The notes: a model not told the origin generated them from the letters alone. A DNA stretch of 60,000 nt from Adiantum capillus-veneris (GCA_014529385.2 CM043970.1:42661779-42721778); one strand, 5' to 3'. Positions 43,408-56,652 are shown, counted from the stretch's first letter. Translations and numbers: made by a program.

Positions 43408-44430
43408 GATGTGTCAATTTTTGGGCTCTATTTTCATTTCTGACCAAAACTAAGTCAATTTTAGCCCATTTTGGATCCAAAGAAGACCATTTTTAATGTT
43501 AAAAATCCCAAGCAGGGTAAAAAACTCCTTGAGTTTGTGGATCACTTGCATAAGTATAAACAATATATATATATATATATATCAAGTTTTATTATTTTTC
43601 CATTTTGGATCACTTTCTATGTAATTTTATGATGATGTTGTCATGCCGTGGCATGGGTATCATGGGAACGAATGCTATGATTCCATTTTCAGATGCATGA
43701 TAGCATTTGCAACAATATACATAAGTGTGTGTGTGGCAAGGCTAAGTTATCTATCTCATTTACCTCATAACCTTTAGGGTAACTTTCTAAAAATTAATAC
43801 TTAGATTTACCAAGGTAAAAAGCCTTAAATGCTATGAGTTTTAATTTTTATTTGTCTACTTTCATCTCACATCTAGATTCTATAGCTATCATGATTTTAT
43901 TATATTTTATTTCTTTTATTTTTCATTTTAATCATATCTAATTCTTTATCTTAAATCAATATTGATGTTTTGGGATGCATACAAACTCGTAAACACTCTT
44001 TTCAAAGATCAAGTCATACTTACATGTACCATGATGTGTGTATTCTTGGAGCCATAAGGAAATTTAAGGTGTAAGGTCATGCTTACATACACCATGATGG
44101 GTGTATATTCTTGGAGCCATAAGGAAGTTCACATTGAATCAAGTGAACTCTTGAGGGTTCTCCGCATCTATATAAAGGACCCTCTTCTCCCTTGTAAAGC
44201 AATCAAGAGAATGGAGCGATATTAGTGGGAGGGAGTGAGACAGAGAGAGAACCCTAACTTCTACGTATGCATTAGGGAATTTCTAGCTAAATTCGTAAGC
44301 ACCCACACACTTTCATAAGCTTTTGATCATCTAATGTAGACACCTTTCACTCATCAATAAAGGATTTTGGTTTTTCTAAGAAGGTGGCAAAGGCTACTAA
44401 TCATTTTCTTCTTTGACAAATCAACAACAT
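43408..44430 (+). repeat. LTR-like promoter region of copy B
   Basis: It has a TATATAAAG box at 44169-44177 in GCATCTATATAAAGGACCC, a transcript-start-like ACCCTCTTCTCCC, and an AATAAA at 44356-44361, the usual U3-R-U5 order of plant LTRs. The gag start of copy B follows at about 45364. A 63-bp tandem duplication (units at 44014 and 44077, sharing TCTTGGAGCCATAAGGAA) lies upstream of the TATA box. An (AT)n run is at 43564-43582. The exact edges and a partner LTR were not found. Confidence 0.45.
44169..44177 (+). promoter_or_regulatory. TATA box
   Basis: TATATAAAG, about 180 bases upstream of an AATAAA signal, in the LTR-like region before copy B. Confidence 0.5.
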
Positions 44431-45360
44431 ACTTGTGGATGTATTGTGTAAAGCACTACTCTTTAAATTCTTTATTATTCTATATCTCCATCCATCTCCC
44501 TCTCTAACTAAATATATCCCCCTCTTCCTTACATTTTTTGCTAGTCTCTCTCTCCATCTCTCTCCCTCTCTAATCACCTACCTATCTCTACATATACGTC
44601 TATCTCTACCTTCCTTTTATCCTAGCTATCAGCGTAACTATATCCTTTCCTTTATGTTTATATCGTCTTAGATGAATAACCCACATAATGCCGACTTTCT
44701 TCCTTTCCATTTTATGCAATCTCTTTTGTATAAGTCATAAAATTTATTTTCAAAAAAGAATTTTATTTCTTTTTGGACCTGAAAGACTACTAGAAAATCT
44801 TCTTTCTCCATGCCCCATTATTCTACCACTCCTAGATTATTCTAATTCATTTGATGTGCACATATTTATTTTGCTCTAGAGGGTGAGTCTTGCTTGATTT
44901 GTCATGAACCAAGAATACTTTATATACACAACTCATTCCGATTTCTAGGCAAAATATATACATCATTATGAGCACAAAATTACAGTTTCAAAGAACAATT
45001 TGGGGTTTCTAAGGGTGACAAAGGTTAACCACTATAAATGTAGCAATATACCCTTTCATCTTACCCTTGATTAGATATGATCTAAGCTTGGATTTTTTCA
45101 TCTTTGACTTATTTTGAGAATTATATGTGTGCATGAGTGTGAGGGAGAGATACTTTTATGGATGCACTTCAAGTATTATTCGCCAAATAATAAAATTTAT
45201 CAATTGAATCCTTTGCTACCTCCTCAAACGCTCTTACAGCCAAAGGTCAGCTACCTTCCTAGCAAGCACGTCAACATCTCAACATATTTTTGGTGAATCT
45301 GACATGAAAGTAAGCCAAGGTGAAAATTTGTGGAAGTAACGGGTGATCACACAAGGCAAC
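44431..45360. other. Leader of copy B, no gene
   Basis: AT- and CT-rich, with short ORFs that lack motifs. Confidence 0.4.
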
Positions 45361-46284
45361 ATGGGTGAAATTAGATCCATATACAATGCAAATGTTTCAA
45401 GCATTGCTTCATTTATGCAACATAAACATGCTACAGAAAGACGGGAGGTTTCAACAACCACAAGAAGTTGTCAAAAAAATGGATTAGTTTGATGGGAAAT
45501 ATGTGACAAAGTACCTTTGTGGATATGTGAAGGAGATGGAACTACATTAAGAACCAGAAAGTGAGATGATACAAAGCTTTGAATTGGTTTTGATTCATGG
45601 TATTAGGAAGAATGTAATAGCATTTAGAGAAGGGCATGGGGCAAGTTGGAAAGCATTCAAATTGGCCTTAAACGAGGAGTATTTCATGGAAGACTTAGAG
45701 AGTGTGACAAAAAGGGAATTTTTAGAATGAATAGCCAAGCCAAAGGAGGGACTCTCTCTAGTAGAGTTTTTCAAGGAATTTGAGTAATGTTGTGCTCAAT
45801 TAATAATAACAAAGAAGGCCGCATTGGAATCAAAGAAGATAGAGCTTTTCTTACAAGCATCAAGAAAAAAAATTCAATAAAACTAGGAGCTACTACTTGA
45901 AGACAAAGATGATGGGAAAGGACTAAAGACTAATTAGAATGATGTTGAAGATGATGTCTCATTGCTTGCAAAGCAGCAAAGAAGAAGAGATAAGATGGTA
46001 GTCAATACTTCTACTTCGACCTCCTTGGTTCCTAAAAAGATAGTGAAACCTTCTAGTAAGCTCCAAAAGTTGATGAATGTGTATTAGATGAGGTTTTGAA
46101 AGGCATGCATGAATTAAAGATAAAATTTTCAAATCTTGAAGAGAAGGGACAACCATCAGCACCGTCTTCAAAGTAAAGACAACAAACCAAAGAAGAGTTT
46201 TCTCATATATGTATATGATGTGATAGCACAGATCATGTAAGAGGGGATTGTGATAGCTTTAATTATGCTTTAATAAAGGATTTT

Positions 46285-46572
46285 GTGTTCTTTAAGGATG
46301 GTAAGATCCACTCTAGGGAGATAGGTCTACCCTTAAAAACTAAATTTGGAATGGGAGGAATGCAGAATTTAGTAGAGGATATGGCTTCTAACCAGGTTGT
46401 AACTACAATTCAGGATGCTACTTATGGAGCAAAGATTGATCACTCCAAGGGTCCTATGAGCGATGATGTTGGTAATTTGTGGTTAAATGTTGTGGAACTG
46501 TTAAGGAAGGGAAAGCTTACAAAGGAGATCCTACATGAGACAGGGGATTGCATACACCTAGAAATAGGATAG
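46285..46572 (+). pseudogene. gag C-terminal fragment of copy B
   Basis: 95 codons including FFKDGKIHSREIGLPLKTK and GGMQNLVEDMASNQVVTTIQ, the counterpart of copy A at 35915-36106 (FKGWKTHMGEIGMPL; FVEEMAMSHAISAV). Just upstream an ICI-stop-CDSTDHVRGDCDSF stretch is a zinc knuckle with its first Cys preserved only in part. Confidence 0.6.
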
Positions 46573-47639
46573 AATGATCTGGTGGACTCATTGTCAATGC
46601 ATATCTACATTACAAAATGTCAACCAAAGGAGGATCTTGTAGAACGGAAATGTAGACATGAGAATGATGATGAAGGACCATCAAAAAGAGCTTCTAAAAG
46701 TGGGGGAAGAAGTGACTCAATGCCTTCTCAAACACATTTGACATAAGGAGAATCTCCACATGAAGTACTTATGGAGGAGTCTACAACAAGGAAAAAGAAA
46801 GAATTAACAAAAGGTAAACCAAAGGGCCCAACTTATAAACAACAGTTTGATACTAAGGTTGCTACAAATTTAAAGAAAATCTTGGAGGATAGGATTTTTA
46901 ATAGCAAGATTGAGTTTACTTTACGAGAACCTTGGCATGTAATCCATGCTTGGCATAGCCAAGCATGGATTCCATGAGGAATCATCAACAGAAAGAGGCA
47001 AACTCTTGTTAAGGTTGTTCGTCCATAGGCTAAAGGCGAAACCTTGAAGACACAAGGCATGCAATTGCATAATAGGGAGGATGATGAAGGTGTGGTAGGT
47101 TGCTACCAATCCACTGGGAGAGTAAAGTAAGTCCATTTTTATGATGATGACTAAGAAGTTGAAGTCATTCCTAGGAGCCACTATTCACAAGTCATTGGGC
47201 AAGGGCTACTACATAAACTTTGATCAAGGTAGGTAATCTTGAAGAACCATTTTTTGCCTTAATTGAATATTGTTTAGAAGTAAATATAATGTCCAAAAGT
47301 CTCTACAGCAAGTGCAAATGGCCGATGGACACAGATCATGGATGGATGATGAAAGTGACAAACAACTCATCTGATGAATTGAATGCGCAAGCAACTCATC
47401 CGATGAATTGTATGCAGCATGTCCAACTGTGAAGGTGGAAATAGGTGATGTTAAAATTGACCAAAACTTCTTTGTGCAGGATACATCTTCATATCATCTT
47501 ATCTTGGGGTATCCCTACATTGTAGGAGTCTGAATGAAAACAAAGGTAATGGATGATGGTTCAGCTTATGCTAGGGTAAGAAGAAAAGATAAAAACATTA
47601 GTAGGAGAATGGGGTTCAGGAGGGCCTCTTTATTTGGCA

Positions 47640-48350
47640 GTTTAAGGGAGTCAAACCTCTAGTATTAAGAAAGCAACTAAAGGATAGCTTTTGAATTCAA
47701 ATGGGAAAAATGGCTAGTTTATTTAAATTCAAATTTTCCCGCCAAAACAAAATCTAGCGGGCAAAACCATATCATGTAGCATATCTACGAAAAGTGCTCG
47801 GCGTGTAGATTATAGATCTATAATCTCCACTCAAATCCAAGATCATATGTAGGAGTTAGCCAAAATCATAAAGTTGTCCATCCCCCCCCTTTTTTTTTGG
47901 GGGGGGGGGGGCGAGGGGGGGGAATGCATCCTTTGACCACTCTTACACCTCTCTTACACCCCCACCATTATTGCACACATGACATGCATCTATTTGTCGA
48001 AATGTTTATCACATCCATAATCTCATGGCAAATTAAGAGGCCCTCCTAGACCCCATCCTCATCCTAATGAATGTGCTATTCAACTTCTTACTATTTGTGT
48101 GAACCATGAAAGAGATAGAGACAACCTTTGAGAGAACCCTTCACCAAAAAAGAGTAAAGAGTTTCATGACCACAGAGAGATGATGGGTTTTGGGAGAGTA
48201 CCATTATGAAACGGGACTACAGTGGTACAAAATAGGAAGGTTTCTCACCTGAGAAATAAAAAAAGCATTTTATACAATTCACGGGTAGCAAAACATGGAT
48301 GAGTATGTTTTACAAAATTTGAGGACTTAAAGAGATGTGAGAGAAAATAT
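47640..48350. other. Non-coding stretch between PR and RT of copy B
   Basis: No ORF with motifs. It contains a C-run/T-run/G-run cluster at 47881-47920 (CCCCCCC, TTTTTTTTT, then G runs) and AT-rich text with TTTAAATTCAAATTTTCCCG. It may be a small insertion into the element, but ends were not identified. Confidence 0.4.
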
Positions 48351-49332
48351 GTATATATTGTACAGAAAGAATTGGAAGAAAATGATTTGCTTGAGCCCAA
48401 TGAAAATGTTTTTGGTGTGTTTGAGAAAGTTTCTTGTGTGGATACTATGGGTAATCTTGTTGAAATAATGGGGTCTAGTTTTCATTGTGGGAGTGAAGTT
48501 GTCAAAGTATGCTCTATGGAGTTGTATAGGTGATAGAAGCTTTTAAAGAGGAGAAATACTTAAAGAAAGTGACTGGACCCAAAGTGCATGTGGAAACTAA
48601 ATACAACAGTTTTGCAAAGAATGTGAAGCCGATGGCTTGAACCTTACCTCTAGACAACAAGGACAAGATAGAACATGCTTATCTCTAACCAATTTTAAGG
48701 AATCCTAAAATGATTGGGCACAAATTCACATAGGAATCTTTTCAAGAGTTGCAGGTTGGCTCTCACAACTTTCTAACACAATAGGAGAAGTGTTTTGAAG
48801 AAACACTTTCAAAACATAGTAAGACTTTTACATTGATGTGCTAATCCTTTTGTTGTGGCTCCTATGGTGATTTTCACCCCTCATGTGCCTTGGAATCTAT
48901 GGCCTATTCCAATACCAAAGCCTGAGTTGAAAAAGCTAGTAGAATTGCTAAATGAGAAACTTAAAATGGGGATTTTGGAGCCTTAGTGTGCTCCGTACTC
49001 AAATAGGTGGTTCACAGTCCAAAGAAGAATGGTGCTTTGTGCTTCATCTAAGACATGAAAACTATAAATAAGGTCACAATCAAGAATGTGGACACATGAC
49101 CAATTGTGAATGAGTTTGTAGAATCATTTGCAAGAAAGTCCATCGATGCAATGGGGGATCTCTACTCAGGGTATGTTATAAACTAGCTATTGAAAGCAGG
49201 GACTTAATAATTATGAGCACACCTTTGGGCTTGGTAAGGATTTGTACATTACCTCAAGGAGTAACCAACTCAATTTCACATATGATGAATGGTATGAACA
49301 AGGTCTAACGAGACTTTATTCCTCAAATCACA

Positions 49333-49749
49333 ATGCCTTTCTTTGATGGTTTGCCTATCAAAGGATGTGAAGTAGGTGAGAAAGATGTAACATTGGATTT
49401 GAAGGGGTGTCTTAAGTTTGTAACAAATCACATAGATGATTGTGATAAGGTTTTGTCCAAGTTAGAGGAAGTGAACCTCACATTGTCAGGTAAAAGGTCT
49501 ATGTTTGGTGTCAATGAGGTGCTTATTGTTGGACACATGTGTGGGCCATATGCCAAAAAACCATGTCCAATAAACGTGGATGCAATCCAAAGAATGAAAG
49601 ATACATGCACAAGTGTCACTGAGGTTAGAAGTTTCTTGGGGTATGCCCATGTAGTTGAACCTCTTTACCAGTTGTTGAGGAAGAATCAAAAGTTCAAATG
49701 GGGAGAATCACATGTAAAAGCAATGAGGAAGCTAAAGGAGTCGCTATAG
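49333..49749 (+). pseudogene. Reverse transcriptase palm/thumb fragment of copy B
   Basis: 139 codons, the longest open piece of pol. FVTNHIDDCDKVLSKLEEVN is the region following the catalytic block in gypsy RT. LTLSGKRSMFGVNEVLIVGH, PINVDAIQRMKD and EVRSFLGYAHVVEPLYQLL are standard thumb and connection motifs (usually ..FLGxxxYYRxFI). Upstream, in other frames, PYSNRWFTVQ and DMKTINKV-like stretches mark the fingers. The F/Y-x-D-D block is not intact. RNase H-like VIVTVDTSPPGIG follows at about 49790. Confidence 0.7.
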
Positions 49750-51600
49750 TCAACACCAACTTTGAGGAAGTTGAACTATGAATGTGGAAGGCGAGTCATT
49801 GTGACTGTAGATACCAGTCCTCCAGGGATTGGATAGGCAATAGGACAAAATGATGAAGAAGACCACAAGTATGTGGTGAGGTTTGGGTCTTAGGTGCTAA
49901 GTCCTTGCCAAAGGAGCTATCCTCAAATAAAGAGAAAGTTGTGGCATGTAGTTACCACATTAAAGAATGAAAAGAAAAATATAATTGATGCATGTGTAGT
50001 TGTTAAACAAATTGTCTACCACTAGTTCTGGAATGATCACAAGTTGTTCGATGTCAGATATTGTTATGTTGCAATGGATTGCCTACATTAAGTCCTTGGA
50101 CCTTAAATAATGAATTTAAGTATATTGTAGGTAGAGACAATGCACTGGAAGATATGTTTTCTAGGGCAAGGTATGGAGATGAAGAGGAGATGATTGATGA
50201 AGGTGATAATGTAGGCACAAAGTGATGTTCCACTTCTCATGTTAGGAATGATTATGTTTGCATGTCTAATGCACTTGAGTCATTTTTGGAGGGAATTTAT
50301 GAAGGTGAATGGCTGCTCATTAAACACAACTTGAGCACATTGACAAGACAATATGGTTAATTTGAACAAGAGTTCAAAAGGATATGAAAAAAGTCTGATG
50401 GTTACTTTTTAAAAGATGGATACTTGTGGAAACATCCAAAGAAACGAAATGCTACACCACAAAGGGTTATATCTGACAAGAAAACCCAAATGGAGCTCTT
50501 AAAAGAATTTCATGATAGTCTTTGGACTTGTCATCGAGGCATTTGGGCAACCTTTTCCAAATTGAAGGAAAAGTACTAGTGGAAAGCTATGTATAAAGAT
50601 GTAACATAGTTTATGGAAACTTATGAGACATGTCAAATGTATTCAAACATCAAGCATCGGGATGAGTTGCATACCTACGTACCCACTAGCTATGCACTAC
50701 AAATGGGTTGTGGATTTAGTCACAATGCCTTTAGGACTTTGGTTGATGAGGTATTTGGTTCTTGCATGAGAATACTTGACTATTAGGTTGAAAGGCGAGC
50801 ATTGAGAGCAAAAATCACAAAAGTTGTATGTAAATTCCTCCTTAATGATGTGATTTGTTGTTATGTCTATGTACGATAACTATAGATAGAGGTGAATTGG
50901 ATGCTAAAGAAGAAGGGGAATTCTTCTCTTGCATTGGAATCAATCTTTCCCTTACTGGTCCTTACAATCCACAAGATAATGGGGAGAGTGAATGAGGGCA
51001 TCCTCCGATCATGAAAGCTTTGGCTAAGGCTTGCAAGGGAAACCATGGTGAGCGGCCAACATTGTTGCCATATGGTTTTATGGATTGATCTTACAACACA
51101 TAGCTCTATAAATGGTTATATGATTGCAAAGTTGATGTATGGTCAGAACCTGTCATGCCAATCAAAGAAGCAAGTCCAACATGGAAGGTGCTACTGGCAG
51201 GATGGGCTTAACAAGGAAGATCTTCTTAAGGCACCTAAAAAGAAGGCATAAAGACATTAAGGTTGCAAAACTATGCTTGAAGAATGCAAGCATGAAGAGC
51301 AAAGAATATTTTGATAAGACACACATGCTTAAGAGAAAATCAATCACGTGCTTAAGAGAAAAGCAATTAAAAAGGGTGATTGAGTTTTGATGTATGATAG
51401 TAGTCTTGACAACCAATATACTATCATGCAAATTCTCTCAAAAAGATGTTTTGGACCGTATATAGTAAAGCATATAAACAAAAATGCTACTTACACCTTG
51501 TGTAAGCTAGATGGAATAGAGTTGAAGGTTCCTATTACTGGAAAAGAATGACTTATTATTATAACTATCATCAAAGGATACAAGGCAATTGGCCACCTTG

Positions 51601-52188
51601 GTCCTAATGAAGACATGTCACACTTTATCTCTTTCTCTTCTCAACATCTTTACCCTCTCCAACAAGTGGAAACACAAGATGCTTTAGAGTTGACAACTCA
51701 ATGTGAAGAAGTGTTTTAGAGCTTCAAAGGGTTCTTCGTTCTCTTCCACCCATGCAAGCTCATAATTGGGATAAAGAATACCATGTCTATCCATATGTGG
51801 TTCAAGATGTACTTGGAACCTACTTCTTCAAAAGGTAAGGATTGTTTTTATATTAGGTCTATCAATTGTGGTAGCAGGGTATTTAGATAGAATAAAAAAA
51901 GAGATTATAGAAAGGTCAAGATGATTTTGGCATGTATACTTTATGCATGTCAAAAGGTTTAACCAAGTCGTCCAAAACTTTCACGTTTCTTACTAGCTAC
52001 ACCCTTCTTCCACAAATGATCAATAGCCTTGCTTGCCCAAGAGGTTGATGAAGTGGATTGTGGAATTATAAAAGTACTAATTTACGTTTCTCTTTGAGCA
52101 TAGTACAAGAGCTACACTTGCTAATCCTATTACTTATAAAGAGAGCCCTCGTCTCATCAAAGTGGACAAAGTGAAGAACGATGTCGGA
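51601..52188. other. No gene recognised; possibly 3' part of copy B
   Basis: Short open stretches without motifs follow the integrase end. I could not find a 3' LTR matching 43408-44430. Confidence 0.35.
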
Positions 52189-54430
52189 GTGCGCAGTTCT
52201 CCAAGGTTGACCGGGAAAGCACCGGGCCTCTGGCTATAGACAAGAGCTTAGCAGGCGTTCAAACCAGGATAATAGAGTGCAGATAGAAGTATTCAATAGG
52301 TTAATACATATAGTACTGAAGATTCAAGAGAGTAGAGAGAGAAGACTGCAATTAAGAACAATAAGTATTGATATGATGAAGAAACAGAACGTTGTGGTAC
52401 AGTAGATACACTGTAAGAATTCTAGTTGGGCTTGTACGATCCAGTCTCATACCCCTGATTGGTATGCCTTTCGAATTGTAATCCTTGCCTCATAATTCTT
52501 CCCCAGGCTGCCCACCGTCTCGTTTCCTTGTGCTTTGGCTTCTCCAATTGCTCCCACGCAGAAGGACTCCCCTCTGCTCCATCAGGTTCTCCCCTCCCCA
52601 AAAGCTCTCCTCCCAAAGTGCTTGAAGCTATTACCTCTCCCAAAAATCCAATCAAACCTAAAAAATCCCAACCCCTTGTTAGTGCAAAAATACCCCTTTT
52701 ATAGAGGTCCGAAATCTCCCCGAAAAAAGAAATGAAGCTCTCTTTGCTTGTGCCCTCCTCTTTCAGTTCCTTTTGGAATTTCCCTTGCCTTCCTTGCACT
52801 TGGCTCACTTCGCTTTTAGTATCTCCTTGCATGGTGCATCCATGTTCGTCTTCTGTCCGCCCAATTCGGTCGCCCTTTTTCTCTTTGCATTCCCCCTTTT
52901 GGCCGGTCTTGCTCCTTTGCTTTGCCCTCTCTCTTGCTCCCCTCGCATCGCCACGAGACCCCTTTGATGGGCTCTTATAATGGCCTTTTAGGCCCCTTGG
53001 TAATGTCCTTCTCACTTACTTACCTGCTGCTGTGAGACCCCTCCCCTCCTGAGCAATAGCGACCTCGCTATTTTGGGGGGCGGGGGGGGGGGGCTTTTAT
53101 TTTGCCTTCAAAATGATTGGCCCCAGCGGGCGCGGGAAGCCAGCCTATCTCGGCTCACTGCCATGTCATCACTATCGACGGCCGGCCACGACTGATGCCG
53201 CGCCGCCGTAACCTTCCAACAGCGCCGCCACCGCCTTGCAGGGCTGCACGCCACCCCAAAGCAGTGTCCCTTCCGGGCCCGCCATATCCACATCCCACGG
53301 AGCTCACGTGCACCTCAATTGGATACCTCACAAGGGCGCATGTCTTAGGCTATAAAGCCTTTGGAATTCGCCTTGCACTGCCCATATGGGCTTATTCAAA
53401 AGCCGCGTGGCAGTCCCTCGTGCCTTCAACTTTCCAAAGGCCTCAAGGCCTCTTTAAAAAACAAATGTACATATCTTTTTCTTTTTTGTTTTTCCCCTCA
53501 GTTTGAGGCTTTGCCATTGACTGCTCACAAGGCCAATTGTCGGACCAAAAGAAACCCACCCGAAAGTCTTCAACCTAGACCTCAATCAGTGCAAACCCCA
53601 CTGCCCTCGGACTTTATCTGGCCCTCCAACGGAATTGATCAAAAACTTGAAAATTCATCTGCCACCTTCCCTCGAGTAACTACCCAAACTTTGACAAGCC
53701 ATAACTGGGCGCTCTAAGCTCTAATTAACATGCCATTTCTTCCTACTAGCTTCATACGCTATCGACTACCCTTGCAGACTACACCAAGTTCCAAAAACCT
53801 CTGTAGGCACTCTTTCCAAAGAGGAAAAACTGACACAAACGTGGCCAATAAGAAAACTTTGACTGCTAATAACTTGACATCCGAAACTCAGAATGCTGAT
53901 CTGAAAAGACCAGCAAGCTTCATAAATCAAGCATTGTGGATCTATACACCATCATCCACTTGGCCACATGTCCCCGGTTGCATTGCCCGGCAAGAATCTG
54001 CAATGCATTGCCTTTCATCCTTGAATATCTTGGGCTCCGTAGCTTTGTTTGATAAGCCATCTGGACCTGTTCCTTCAGCACTTCAAGCTCTACATTTGTA
54101 AGCAAAAAACCAGCCCTTCATTCAATCTTCACCTGTCAGCCCAATTGGCTCACTTTGAGGCACTTTTGGTCTACAAAACCCACATAATGCATACATTCCA
54201 ATCATGTCCTGATATTAAGGCAGAATCTGGCATAAATCACCAGTTTGGCAAAACCTTGAAAATGTTGGTAGATTCTTGTCTTTCACCCCGTGCCCACAAA
54301 GCGGCACGACAACAACAAGAAGGTGGAAGAGGCCCCCCCACCACCAAAACCCACTTTGACAATGCTTTCTTAATGTTGTTCATTCCTGGAAACCCATATG
54401 GCTTTCAAGACAGCAGGGTGTAAGCATGTT
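52189..54430 (-). repeat. GC-richer LTR-like stretch, minus orientation
   Basis: Composition changes sharply near 52189 (TGTCGGAGTGCGCAG). On the minus strand CCTCTATAAAAGGGG at about 52686-52703 is a strong TATA box. No coding motif was seen; the 197-codon minus ORF at 52422-53015 is Lys/Arg/Glu-rich and I think it is chance or an LTR ORF. It could be a solo LTR of another family, but neither a second edge nor a target duplication was found. A G run lies at about 53076-53092. Confidence 0.3.
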
Positions 54431-54746
54431 AACTTGTCATGCTTTTTGTGCTAGTTATCATATGGCAACAAGCATATCTTGTAAGCATAATGAGAGTGTA
54501 ACTTTTCAAACATGTGGGAATCCATCAAATATTTCAAAATAAGGGGACCACCCTGAATCCACTTTCCTAACCATTTACGCAGTGTTACTCTGAGGGGAGT
54601 GGGGCAATCAAAATGCATGGAGAGAAGCGGAGAGGGGCAGTCAACATGCATGGAGGGAAGCGGGGCGCAGGGCCAGAGGTAAGAGAGAACCAAAAACAAA
54701 GTCGAGGGATGAACTTTCTATCGCTTCTTCTCCGCCCCGAAAAAGG

Positions 54747-54816
54747 ATGAAGCTCTCTAATTCCCCAGCATCCCCAATGGCAAAGACCTTGCATACAAAG
54801 GGGAAGGATAACTCAG
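54747..54816 (+). CDS. First exon of the FCP1-like gene
   Basis: An ATG opens MKLSNSPASPMAKTLHTKGK.. and ends at a TCAG/GTACTC donor. The leftover base and the first two bases of the exon at 55188 make a clean codon and keep the frame, which supports this start. The intron (54817-55187) holds a long (CT)n run. Confidence 0.5.

Positions 54817-54819
<3 letters not shown>

Positions 54820-54899
<80 letters not shown>
54820..54899. repeat. (CT)n microsatellite in intron 1
   Basis: About 80 bp of pure CT directly after the donor. It could serve as a very long pyrimidine tract near the 5' splice site. Confidence 0.95.
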
Positions 54900-54901
<2 letters not shown>

Positions 54902-55187
54902 CTCATTACGATTTGCGAGGATAGTTGTTGGTGTTGTCTTGGCTAGAGAGTTTTCCCTTGATGTCGGCTTTAGCAGTAGGACATCTTGTGAATATTCACT
55001 TGAAATACAATTGCTCAAGTCAAAGTCTGGCTCAAGAAGCACAAACTAGTGTTTGATTTGAACCTTGAAATTGGAAGGAAGTGCTCAATACTGCAGTTTC
55101 CTACTGTTAACACACTCCTGGCTACATTATTTTTTACCTACCAAAAAATCGAAAAATCTGCTATCTTGTGACATTGGGGGTGTGCAG

Positions 55188-56077
55188 GCCGATGGAAAGC
55201 TCCAAAGTTTACAGTCCCAGTACAGAGCAAGTTCTATATTACAGTAGAAGAGTTCAATGATGTTCATGGTCTCTCCCTAGCTGGTGCCAACCCCAAACTA
55301 GTGAGGTGGGATCAGATCAGTGATGTGGAGTGGTGAGTGTTTTCAGAGAGTCAAAGAATCGTAGTCACTATCGCATTAAATGCAGTTGTTTGCATACCGA
55401 TATGTTTGACCAGATGATGCAGCTGCATTACAAGGTGTACCAGAAGCCCCCAACAAACATGGAGATCAACTCTGCATTCGCCAAGGGGTTTGTAAAAGAA
55501 TTCATCCCGGCGGCAATTGCAAGTAGCTTCGCCATGCAATTCAATTGGGCTGAATTCGTTGTCCAGCATTTGCAGGACCTCTGAGAGAAAGGGTACTACG
55601 AGGCCCATGTCGAAAAGTGGAGGATGCGCAATGTATGTCAAAACATCGAGGAGGCGCAAGTTGAAATGAAGGAGGATACCAAGGAGACACCTATCTCTCA
55701 CCACAGCACTCACCAACAGGCTGAAAGCCTGTCATTTTTTGGCGTTGAGAATTTGCAGCACATAAAGGCTGCCTCTGAAATTCTCGGCAAACAACTGCAA
55801 GATGTTAAAGAACATCTTCTAACTGCAAAATCAAAGTTTGAAGCTACGAGGGTTGTCCAAGCAAGCAATGCTAGGGTCACCCCAATTGTGCTTGCTATTA
55901 GACAAAAGCTTCACGATGCTGAAAATGAATTACAGAGGTTACTACAGAGCGACAGTGTGTATGCAAAGAGGGAAATAGAGTGGTAAAGTAAAAATAGAGA
56001 CATTTAAAGAGACATTGGAAGGTTTGGCATTTCCTGATAGTGAGGACACTCCTGCTGCTGACTCAACTTGTCAGCAT
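55188..56077 (+). pseudogene. Internal exons of the FCP1-like gene, with frame lesions
   Basis: After a GTGTGCAG acceptor the frame reads RWKAPKFTVPVQSKFYITVE.. to ISDVEW, then breaks at about 55334. It resumes in another frame as VFRESKNRSHYRIKCSC and runs through FVKEFIPAAIASSFAMQFNW. A TGA at 55582-55584 interrupts (a CGA would restore Arg), then YYEAHVEKWRMRN continues to KREIE near 55979. A further shift leads to KVKIETFKETLEGLAFPDSE, ending at a CAT/GTAAGT donor (56077/56078). Residues towards the end (LQHIKAASEILGKQLQDVKE) look like coiled coil. No known domain recognised. The number of lesions suggests decay, unless the assembly is wrong here. Confidence 0.5.
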
Positions 56078-56171
56078 GTAAGTGCATGAGCTTTATGCTT
56101 CCACCGTATGATTGGAATATGTGCACAACAAACCTATGTACTTACCATGCTCCTCTTTTTTTGGTGTGCAG

Positions 56172-56330
56172 ATTAATGTGGAGGTTATGGAAGAAAAAGT
56201 GAATGCATGTGAAGGTCAACAGCAGCTCCTAATGCACATGAGCAAGATGCTACAAGGCTCCTCCATTCCCACTGCCCTGTGTAATATGGCTATGGGCACT
56301 TTTATAGAAAGTATAGAAGGGTTATGCCGT
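56172..56330 (+). CDS. Internal exon of the FCP1-like gene
   Basis: A TTTTTTTGGTGTGCAG acceptor is followed by INVEVMEEKVNACEGQQQLL.. in phase 0, which fits the phase-0 donor at 56077. The intron is 94 bp. The 3' end of the exon is uncertain because a repeat begins near 56310. Confidence 0.5.
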
Positions 56331-56434
56331 ACGTTTAGTGCAGGACTCGTACGGTGCCTTTTTTTTGAACGTTGTGCAGTCCACGCGTTCGATCGAGTTT
56401 GAAAGGCGGTTGCATTTTTTGACCGTTTTGCAAG

Positions 56435-56534
<100 letters not shown>

Positions 56535-56539
56535 TCTTG

Positions 56540-56652
56540 AATTACAGGTCTTGAGTTCAACTCCTCGTCGGCTAGATCTTTAAGGTCTCTTGGGATAGTT
56601 TCCTACGACATTAAAACTCTCTTCTTCTTCTTCTTCTTCTTCTTCTTCTTCT
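56540..56652 (+). repeat. Dispersed short repeat, (CTT)n-tailed, copy 2
   Basis: It reads GGTCTTGAGTTCAACTCC (similar to a pol III B box, GGTTCGAANNC), then GGCTAGATCTTTAAGG, TTGGGATAGTTTCCTACGAC and a (CTT)n tail. The motif order matches the minus strand at 3790-3720. A SINE origin is plausible; no A box was confidently placed. Confidence 0.5.

Larger units (their letters stand above)
45364..51600 (+). mobile_element. Decayed gypsy element, copy B: gag-PR-RT-RNase H-IN
   Basis: Plus-strand remnants occur in standard Ty3/gypsy order. gag lies at 45364-46570; a protease-like region at 47220-47560 (YCLEVNIMSKSLYSKCKW, later YHLILGYPYI); reverse transcriptase at about 48850-49760; RNase H at about 49770-50150; integrase at about 50390-51560, with a zinc-binding pattern (FHDSLWTCHRG .. 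CQMYSN) and a final GPY module (FGPYIVKHINKNATYTL). Every domain is broken by stops or shifts. The protease has Glu where the catalytic Asp is expected. It is related to copy A on the minus strand. Confidence 0.7.

Noticed and set aside
52422-53015. 197-codon minus ORF, Lys/Arg/Glu-rich
   Set aside because: No motif or homologue recognised; lies in an LTR-like GC-rich stretch where chance ORFs are common. Kept only as part of that region.
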